DNA of 6,516 bases, taken from the NCBI GenBank assembly GCA_937967285.1, contig CALBSU010000424.1, positions 1 to 6,516 on the forward strand, in the 5' to 3' direction. The DNA is from an uncultured Acidobacteriota bacterium (GTDB taxonomy: Bacteria; Acidobacteriota; Blastocatellia; RBC074). The position numbers and the translations under genes are program-made. A model generated the notes under the pieces. It was not told the origin of the DNA. It saw nothing but the letters and a program-made list of their open reading frames with translations, and searched no databases. Positions 1-6,516 of the stretch are shown one piece after another; within the stretch, counting starts at the first letter, position 1, and each line of letters starts with the position of its first letter.

Positions 1-1475
1 CGGACCAGGTCCGCCGCCAGCCAGTCGAAGTCCAGATCGCCGAGTCCGATGATTCCGGCAAGCTCCTCGGCCGAATACCGCTGACCCGTATTCCACAGAT
101 CGATGATCATCTCTCCGGCCTTGCGCGAGGTCCACCAGCGTTCCCCGAATCGCGTCTTCAGATGATCCCTCAACTGAGCTTCGAGCGCCGCGCCGCGGAG
201 CGTGTTGCCGTGACTGAATCCCGGAGAGACATCCATCAGAGCCGCCGCGGAATCGCAGCGGACCTTCAGCGCATCTCCCATCCGCTCGGCATAGGTTCGG
301 AAGGGGTCCGAGCCGGACTCGAGGGTTTCGAGATCGAAGAGATGGCCTGCGGCGGCGCGCCTGATCCGGATCAGCCTGACCAGCCTCAGCATCCGGCGCA
401 GCTTCGCATTTTCGATCAGCCCGAGCGATCCCTGCAGCCAGTGATCCTCCGAGATTATTCCGGCGATCAGATCGGCCCAGCAGTTCGAAAGCGCCGAGTC
501 CCCCCACCGCACGACGCGTCGGAATTCGATCGGCAGATTCCCGGATGTCCACGCGTAGCTCTGCGCCCTCCCCGCCGCCGCGAAAAATGAACGCCAGCCT
601 TTCTGCGTCCCGGAAATCTCGACCGAAAGCCGGATGTCACCCGGCACACGGACGGGAAAACACGCGGCGCCGGGTCCTGAGTCCTGAGTCAACCTGAGAT
701 TCTTCTGGCCGGCAACCCTGAACCCGAACCCGTCGAAGATCTCATGGCAGAGCGGCGCCATCCTCTCGGGCGAAAACCACGCATCGTAACCGGAATTGAA
801 ATCGAGATGGTCGAGATCCGCATCGGTCGCATCGTCGATCGAAACGCCGGTCTCCGCCGGCAGAATTGCCGACAGCTCGGCGATATACCCGCGCTCAGTT
901 CCCGACAAAAGTCGTTCGGCACGATCGGCGAGCGAAATCTGATCGTCGCCCAAAAGCTCGCGCCGGATCCCTGTGAAACCGTTCGTCCGGCCGGCCTCGA
1001 CCAGCGACCTCTTCCAGATCTCGAGCCTTTCGCCGTAAAGATCAGAAGCGCCGGCTCTCAGATCGGAACGCTTCCCGGCGAGTTCGCGCCGATCGGCGGC
1101 GATCTTCTCAGCGGCGATGCAGCGGTCCAGCCGGTTGAGCGGAACGCCCTGCCCGCGGTGCTCGATCCCGGATGCGCGGAAATAACGCTCGATCTCCGTC
1201 TCGATCCCTGACGCCCGCAGCCCGACGAAGCCGAAGATCGCAAAGACTCTCAGCCTGTCGACGGCTCGCCGCTCCGTCTCCAGCCACTCGGCGATCTCGC
1301 TCCGCGCCGTCTCCAGATCGCTCATCGCGCCAGTCGTGAAAAGATCAGAGTACTCGCTCGTGATATGCGCCCGTTCGGACGCACTCCTGCCGCCGGACCG
1401 GCACAGCCAGGCGTCCTCCTCCAGCTCGGCATGAAAGTCGCCGAACCTTCCGCGATATTCGCTCAAATCGGGCAT
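1..1475 (-). CDS. M3/M32-like metallopeptidase homologue lacking zinc ligands (3' end outside window)
   Basis: The frame stays open for 491 codons from the ATG at 1475-1473 and leaves the window at its left edge. An in-frame TAG three codons before the ATG fixes the start. Residues 1-250 are mostly helical and rich in Glu, Arg and Leu. Residues about 275-345 recall the core of M3/M32-type gluzincins: a 'FPVRVPGDIRLSV' strand, then FFAAAGRAQSYAWTS (297-311), LPIEF, and GDSALSNCWADL (325-336). In active relatives, as I recall them, these read FHExGHAxH and GDNxxTExxA. Here the two His and the Glu of HExxH become Ala299, Arg303 and Ala300, and the later Glu ligand becomes Asn331, so zinc hydrolysis is unlikely. 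The C-terminal part (RFGERWWTSRKAGEM, then NTGQRYSAEELAGIIGLG) is well formed, and little should be missing beyond the edge. No signal peptide is seen, so it is probably cytoplasmic. The open frame is direct observation; the family call rests on motif memory. Confidence 0.75.
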   Translation of the reverse strand, partial: MPDLSEYRGRFGDFHAELEEDAWLCRSGGRSASERAHITSEYSDLFTTGAMSDLETARSEIAEWLETERRAVDRLRVFAIFGFVGLRASGIETEIERYFRASGIEHRGQGVPLNRLDRCIAAEKIAADRRELAGKRSDLRAGASDLYGERLEIWKRSLVEAGRTNGFTGIRRELLGDDQISLADRAERLLSGTERGYIAELSAILPAETGVSIDDATDADLDHLDFNSGYDAWFSPERMAPLCHEIFDGFGFRVAGQKNLRLTQDSGPGAACFPVRVPGDIRLSVEISGTQKGWRSFFAAAGRAQSYAWTSGNLPIEFRRVVRWGDSALSNCWADLIAGIISEDHWLQGSLGLIENAKLRRMLRLVRLIRIRRAAAGHLFDLETLESGSDPFRTYAERMGDALKVRCDSAAALMDVSPGFSHGNTLRGAALEAQLRDHLKTRFGERWWTSRKAGEMIIDLWNTGQRYSAEELAGIIGLGDLDFDWLAADLV

Positions 1476-1481
1476 CGCCGG

Positions 1482-1494
1482 ATTCTACATTATG
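1482..1494 (-). promoter_or_regulatory. Possible -10 elements of the peptidase-like gene; near-leaderless start
   Basis: On the minus strand two -10-like hexamers, CATAAT (1494-1489) and TAGAAT (1487-1482), lie just 5' of the ATG at 1475. No purine-rich ribosome binding site lies between them and the ATG. If either is used, the mRNA would have a leader of only a few bases or none. No good -35 box is present at the right spacing, so this is a weak call. Confidence 0.3.
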
Positions 1495-1561
1495 TGCCGG
1501 AGTTTTTGACAGGACCGGATTACTTGGAATTTCAGCGCTGAGGTACAACAGGAAGTCTGGT

Positions 1562-1605
<44 letters not shown>

Positions 1606-1819
1606 TTTGCAGGCCCGCAGTCATGCACCGGCCACACCTCCCGTCTGCCACCTTATTCTCGCTCGTCAATTCTTTTCTGATTAATTTTTGCCGGAAGATC
1701 AGATCAAAGTTCGCTCACACCAATTTCCAGATTCCGCAAATACTTGAGGTCGCGTAATTCAGATAACACATTAATATTAGTTCTAGTCGATGAGGATTTC
1801 CAGGAAGATTGAGGTTTCC

Positions 1820-1992
<173 letters not shown>

Positions 1993-1998
1993 CCCCGA

Positions 1999-2004
1999 AT
2001 CATA
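1999..2004 (-). promoter_or_regulatory. Possible -10 box (TATGAT) of the candidate small RNA
   Basis: Minus-strand TATGAT matches the sigma70 -10 consensus at five of six positions and sits about 7 bases before the proposed RNA start. A -35-like GTGACA (2030-2025) lies upstream, but the spacer is 20 bases, longer than usual, so the pairing is doubtful. Confidence 0.25.
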
Positions 2005-2186
2005 CTGAAAACAAAGAAGTTACATGTCACTCGATTCCGCCCGCATAACACCTTGAGTTCCTCGTCTGAATGTAAAACTTACTCTCCACTGTAATTTCTG
2101 CCGGAAAATATTTCCATTCCATGAACCTCCGCGGCGGTTGCCGGATACCCTGTCGCGCGATGCGTCATGCCGATCGAACTGCGGAC

Positions 2187-2216
2187 TTGAAGTGAACTTA
2201 TATTAACTGCTATTGT
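2187..2216 (+). promoter_or_regulatory. Possible sigma70 promoter for the small secreted-protein pair
   Basis: TTGAAG (2187-2192) and TATTGT (2211-2216) are separated by 18 bases and each matches consensus at four of six positions. Transcription would begin near 2223 and leave a leader of about 70 bases before the ATG at 2295. The match is modest and other AT-rich hexamers lie nearby. Confidence 0.3.
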
Positions 2217-2294
2217 GTGAACTCGTAATCATTCCCGCCCGACAGACTGATTCGCATAGCGACGATTTGAACAGAAAAGGAAAGTCCAATTTTT

Positions 2295-2870
2295 ATGAAA
2301 CCCAGGTGGATACTCAAGTCGATATTCCTGCTTGCTACTGTCGGTCTTCTGCCGGCGGTCGCCAGCGCCCAGATACAGTTCGATCGTCCGAAGACCGAAC
2401 AGCCGCTCGACAATCCCTACACGATGGGCGTGGCAAGGGAGCAGATCATCGAGACCGCGAAAGAGGTTCTCAAGAAGTGCAATATCGCTCTCGATGAGTC
2501 GAAGAGCAGGATGACCGAAGGCAGACTGATCACCACTCCGGTCGTCTACACTCGCGGAGTAACAACACGCAACGACCTGGAATACCTTGCCGTCATGCCG
2601 GCGAGCGACGTCCGCAACTGGACGCAGGGCCGGTTCTGGCTGGAGATATCGGCGCTTCCGCTCGATCAGAAGCGTTCGCAGCTCTTCGTCGCCGCCCACA
2701 TCCAGGGCCGGCTGCCCGATCCCGTGACAGGCAACACATGGATCGACGGCCAGTCCAACGGCAGGCTCGAGGACGAAGTGATCCGCGGCCTTGCCAGCAA
2801 ACTGCTCGGCATCGATCTGAGCATCAAGAAGACCGGCAACCCGAAAAGAATCCTGAACTGCGAATATTGA
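2295..2870 (+). CDS. Secreted protein of unknown function, 191 aa
   Basis: The ATG at 2295 is preceded by AAGGAAAG (2277-2284) at usable spacing and opens a clear Sec signal peptide: positive MKPRWILK, a hydrophobic core and the site ASA|Q after Ala25. There is no twin-arginine pair and no lipobox Cys, so the mature protein should be soluble in the periplasm or outside. The mature part starts with a helix (about residues 46-62, AREQIIETAKEVLKK). Alternating strands follow, including GRLITTPVVYTR and a WLEISAL segment, then a second helix near 164-174. This helix-then-strands order, with a 'GRLITT' turn, recalls small BamC-like or similar outer-envelope alpha/beta folds, but I cannot place it in a named family. 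Only one Cys pair candidate exists (Cys62 and Cys188). The next gene follows after 32 bases with a similar leader, so the two are likely cotranscribed. Confidence 0.85.
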   Translation: MKPRWILKSIFLLATVGLLPAVASAQIQFDRPKTEQPLDNPYTMGVAREQIIETAKEVLKKCNIALDESKSRMTEGRLITTPVVYTRGVTTRNDLEYLAVMPASDVRNWTQGRFWLEISALPLDQKRSQLFVAAHIQGRLPDPVTGNTWIDGQSNGRLEDEVIRGLASKLLGIDLSIKKTGNPKRILNCEY

Positions 2871-2902
2871 TCTGTTCGCATCCGGTTGATATAAATGAAG
2901 TG

Positions 2903-3436
<534 letters not shown>

Positions 3437-3441
3437 TCAGC

Positions 3442-3554
3442 ACCAGAGTGATTTTGATGGAATAACTGAATCGTATACAGCAGCGCCGCGACCGCGGCAG
3501 CTGAATTTAGCCGTGGATCTTCAGTCCACGGGCGGGTATCAAAATCACGGTGGT
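3442..3554. mobile_element. MITE or REP-like palindromic element, 113 bp
   Basis: Terminal inverted repeats ACCAGAGTGATTTTGAT (3442-3458) and ATCAAAATCACGGTGGT (3538-3554) match at 15 of 17 positions. Between them are two compact hairpins. CAGCGCCGC pairs with GCGGC-A-GCTG (3481-3503, 4-base loop, one bulge), and CCGTGGA pairs with TCCACGG (3511-3531, 7-base loop). There is no coding sequence, so any mobility would need a transposase supplied elsewhere. The TTTAGCCGTGGA hairpin resembles REP sequences mobilised by RAYT transposases, which often carry a GTAG tag; GTAG does occur beside both ends. A target duplication cannot be defined clearly. The inverted repeats are seen directly; the mobile nature is inferred. 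Confidence 0.55.
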
Positions 3555-3561
3555 CTAGTAG

Positions 3562-3567
3562 TATAAA
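3562..3567 (+). promoter_or_regulatory. Possible -10 (TATAAA) for the VWA gene
   Basis: TATAAA matches the -10 consensus at five of six positions and lies about 37 bases before the ATG at 3604. The only -35 at 17 bases is TCAAAA (3539-3544), inside the right terminal repeat of the palindromic element and poor in match. If used, the inserted element would supply part of this promoter. Confidence 0.25.
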
Positions 3568-3603
3568 GTAAGAAAGCAGCGCGCCGCGGCCTGATATTTA
3601 ACC

Positions 3604-4596
3604 ATGATTCGATTTCTGATTCCCGTCATATTGTTCAGCCTGTTTCTGCCGGACGGCGGTCCGCAGCAGCCTGCGCGCCCGCAGCAGGAACGGCCGAACG
3701 AGCTGAGGATCAAGATCGTCGAGCGCCAGGAAGGCCAGGACGAGCCGCAGAAGAAATCGCCACCGTCAGAGGACGCCATCTCGCTCGAAACGAACGTGGT
3801 CGTCGTCAACGTCACCGTCACCGACGCCGAGGGAAGATACGTTCCCGGACTCAAGGCCGCAGACTTCAGGATCCTCGAGGACCGAAAGGAGCAGGAGATA
3901 CTGACCTTCAGCTTCGAGGAGATGCCATTCGTAACGGCGATCCTGCTCGACAACAGCGGGAGCATGGAACGCAAGCTTTCGCTCGAACGTGCGGCCTGCG
4001 CCAACTTCATCTCGGGCATCCGTCCCGGCGATTTCTACTCGATCTACAGTTTCGGCGGGACTAAGATCAAAATGCTCCAGGACTTCACCGAATACAAGGA
4101 CGTCCCGGAGTCGGTCTGGGCGATGCGAGCCGACGGCAATACCCCGCTCTACGACGGAATTTTTCAGGCATCCGAGACGCTGGGCAAGCGGACTGAGCGT
4201 CGCCGGGTGATCCTCGTCGTCTCGGACGGCGCCGACACCGAGAGCCGAAAGTCGATGGATGACTCGCTGCGCGGCGCGATCTCCTCCGAAGTGGCCATCT
4301 ACGCCGTCGATATGAGCGACGCCGCGTTCTCGGGCGCCACCGGACGGGATTCAGGCGCCGAGGTGCTCAAGACGATGACGCTCAGAACCGGCGGCCGCTT
4401 CTTCAGATCGCCCGGCGGCTCGACGCTCCGCGAAGCTTTCGCCAATACCGTCGAGGAACTGCGCAACCAGTACACGATCACCTACTCCTCGAACAATGAA
4501 CGCTTCGACGGAAAGTGGCGACAGATCGAGGTCAGAATCAACAAACCGGGTCTCGCGGTCCGCACCAGACAGGGCTATTACGCCGAGAAGAAATGA
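3604..4596 (+). CDS. Exported VWA-domain protein, acidobacterial VWFA-related family, 330 aa
   Basis: An in-frame TGA at 3592-3594 leaves the ATG at 3604 as the first start; no Shine-Dalgarno sequence is visible. Residues 1-16 form a short hydrophobic signal or anchor without a lipobox. A Gln/Pro/Glu-rich linker follows (18-56). A beta domain spans about 60-105 (ETNVVVVNVTVTD, then GLKAADFRILEDRK), typical of the VWFA-related Acidobacterial domain family. The VWA domain spans about 108-295. Its metal-ion-dependent adhesion site is complete: DNSGS with Asp116, Ser118 and Ser120, Thr180 in GNTPLYD, and Asp208 in VVSDGAD. The C-terminus has the usual 'LRNQYTITYSS' strand and a final ARTRQGYYA-like turn (here VRTRQGYYAEKK). 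A role in metal-dependent protein binding in the periplasm or at the surface is expected; the ligand is unknown. It stands alone between a repeat-rich gap and a strong promoter. Confidence 0.92.
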   Translation: MIRFLIPVILFSLFLPDGGPQQPARPQQERPNELRIKIVERQEGQDEPQKKSPPSEDAISLETNVVVVNVTVTDAEGRYVPGLKAADFRILEDRKEQEILTFSFEEMPFVTAILLDNSGSMERKLSLERAACANFISGIRPGDFYSIYSFGGTKIKMLQDFTEYKDVPESVWAMRADGNTPLYDGIFQASETLGKRTERRRVILVVSDGADTESRKSMDDSLRGAISSEVAIYAVDMSDAAFSGATGRDSGAEVLKTMTLRTGGRFFRSPGGSTLREAFANTVEELRNQYTITYSSNNERFDGKWRQIEVRINKPGLAVRTRQGYYAEKK

Positions 4597-4632
4597 CCGG
4601 CACAGCCGCGTCAGGATGCCGGAAACGGGTGC

Positions 4633-4661
4633 TTGACTGGCATTCTCCCCTCACTTATAGT
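4633..4661 (+). promoter_or_regulatory. Sigma70-type promoter of tatAC
   Basis: TTGACT (4633-4638) and TATAGT (4656-4661) are separated by exactly 17 bases, and each matches consensus at five of six positions. Transcription should start near 4668, giving a leader of about 64 bases. This is the best promoter in the window and fits constitutive expression of the translocase, independent of the VWA gene. Confidence 0.75.
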
Positions 4662-4731
4662 TAAAAATTCATTGATCAAAATGTCATTCATCCTTACAGG
4701 TTGTGAGAGCCGTTGAGAGGAAGCAGGAATT

Positions 4732-5121
4732 ATGGGACTCGGAATGCCGGAAGTTGTCTTGATACTGGTCATCGCGCTGATCGTCTTCGGTCCGCGCAAA
4801 CTGCCCGAGCTCGGCAAATCGCTCGGCCAGGCGATGGCCCAGTTCCGCAAGGCGTCGGATGATTTCAAACGCACTTGGGAACAGGAAGTAGAGCTGGAAT
4901 CTACCAGAAGCAGCAGTACGTCGAGCATCGCGTCGTCCAGCTACGATAATCACGGCTCCGATCCATATCCGTACGAGGACAGCTACTCCGCCGACACCAA
5001 CGACAATATTCCCGACAGCACCTACGAAACCGCCGGTTCGGACGAGAAGCCCGCTGAGGCTGTCGAACCCGCAACGACCGGCGCCGCCGCGGCGCCTGCT
5101 GAAAAACAGCGCTGGATCTGA
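4732..5121 (+). CDS. tatA: Sec-independent protein translocase subunit TatA (TatA/B family), 129 aa
   Basis: TatA oligomers form the membrane-passage component of the twin-arginine translocase, which exports folded proteins that carry an RR signal. The N-terminus MGLGMPEVVLILVIALIVFG holds a short membrane helix (about 6-19). The hallmark FGPRKLPELGKSLG follows (19-32), then an amphipathic helix to about residue 52. The ATG at 4732 is preceded by GAGAGGAAG (4715-4723). Glu7 before the helix is TatB-like, whereas the FGPRKLPELG hinge is TatA-like, and no separate TatB is nearby, so one protein may serve both roles. The tail (57-129) is unusual: a Ser-rich stretch, an acidic Tyr/Asp/Pro part, and an Ala/Pro/Glu end, about 70 residues likely unstructured in the cytoplasm. 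tatC begins 5 bases after the stop. Confidence 0.95.
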   Translation: MGLGMPEVVLILVIALIVFGPRKLPELGKSLGQAMAQFRKASDDFKRTWEQEVELESTRSSSTSSIASSSYDNHGSDPYPYEDSYSADTNDNIPDSTYETAGSDEKPAEAVEPATTGAAAAPAEKQRWI

Positions 5122-5126
5122 CGCAG

Positions 5127-6179
<1,053 letters not shown>

Positions 6180-6207
6180 TAGGCAGTATGCAGTAGGTAG
6201 TAGGCAG
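6180..6207 (+). repeat. Heptamer array TAGGCAG, 4 units, abutting the tatC stop
   Basis: Units TAGGCAG, TATGCAG, TAGGTAG and TAGGCAG follow the tatC stop codon TAG (6177-6179) without a gap. The array is inverted relative to the one at 6289-6365 and can pair with 6288-6315 at 25 of 28 positions, enclosing an 80-base loop. Such a structure in a tatC/TPR convergent junction could slow or end transcription, but neither strand shows a U-tract directly after the arms. Confidence 0.8.
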
Positions 6208-6287
6208 TTGCGGTCAGCGGTTCCTGAAATAAAATCCGAATTTTTTGAGGCATGATAGCGGATTTAACACGTCCGCCTATCCTGAGA

Positions 6288-6516
<229 letters not shown>

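Noticed and set aside
162..590. Plus-strand open frame of 142 codons
   Set aside because: It is antisense to the peptidase-like gene, is rich in Arg/Pro, has no ribosome site, and its product is the usual shadow of a GC-rich gene. The same applies to the plus-strand frame at 744-1211.
1506..1511. Plus-strand TTGACA as a -35 box
   Set aside because: No -10-like hexamer lies 16-18 bases downstream on the plus strand, and no plus-strand gene begins within the next 700 bases.
2229..2699. Minus-strand frame of 156 codons opposite the first secreted protein
   Set aside because: The plus strand has a signal peptide and a ribosome site; this frame has neither. Frames at 2666-3124 and 3555-4019 on the minus strand are shadows of the same kind.
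2738..2902. 55-codon upstream extension of the coiled-coil protein
   Set aside because: It overlaps the previous gene, reads as Arg/Gln-rich frame noise, and would bury the clear signal peptide that begins at 2903.
4597..4622. Hairpin CCGGCA/TGCCGG after the VWA gene as a terminator
   Set aside because: The stem has only 6 bp with a 14-base loop and no U-tract follows, so a terminator call is not supported.

Overview
The window most likely comes from an Acidobacteriota chromosome or a metagenomic bin of that phylum. The strongest taxonomic sign is the secreted von Willebrand A protein at 3604-4596, whose layout (leader, short N-terminal beta domain, MIDAS domain, 'QYTITY...' tail) matches the 'VWFA-related Acidobacterial domain' family. 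GC-rich codons, weak Shine-Dalgarno sites and intergenic heptamer repeats fit but do not prove this.

Layout. Positions 1-1475 (minus strand) carry a long open frame with no stop, running off the left edge. It looks like a gluzincin (M3/M32-type) metallopeptidase homologue that has lost all of its zinc ligands. Positions 1476-2294 are an 819-bp gap with no convincing protein gene. Its centre holds a chain of inverted repeats that, read on the minus strand, ends in a good Rho-independent terminator, so it is a candidate free-standing small RNA. Two small secreted proteins of unknown function follow as a plus-strand pair (2295-2870 and 2903-3403). The next gap (3404-3603) holds a heptamer array starting directly after the stop codon, then a 113-bp palindromic element (MITE or REP-like) that seems to have landed inside the array.

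The VWA gene follows. A near-consensus sigma70 promoter (TTGACT-N17-TATAGT) then drives tatA (4732-5121) and tatC (5127-6179), the two core parts of a twin-arginine translocase. This TatC has an extra segment of about 90 residues in its first periplasmic loop. Right of tatC, two heptamer arrays in opposite orientation separate it from the convergent 3' end of a TPR-like gene (6362-6516, minus strand) that runs off the right edge.

How the parts relate. Most proteins here belong to the cell envelope: two exported hypothetical proteins, an exported VWA protein and the Tat translocase. None of the three exported proteins has a twin-arginine signal, so they look like Sec substrates, and their closeness to tatAC does not show a functional link. 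The less ordinary content is the zinc-ligand-less peptidase homologue, the candidate small RNA, the enlarged TatC loop, and heptamer arrays that all begin at stop codons.
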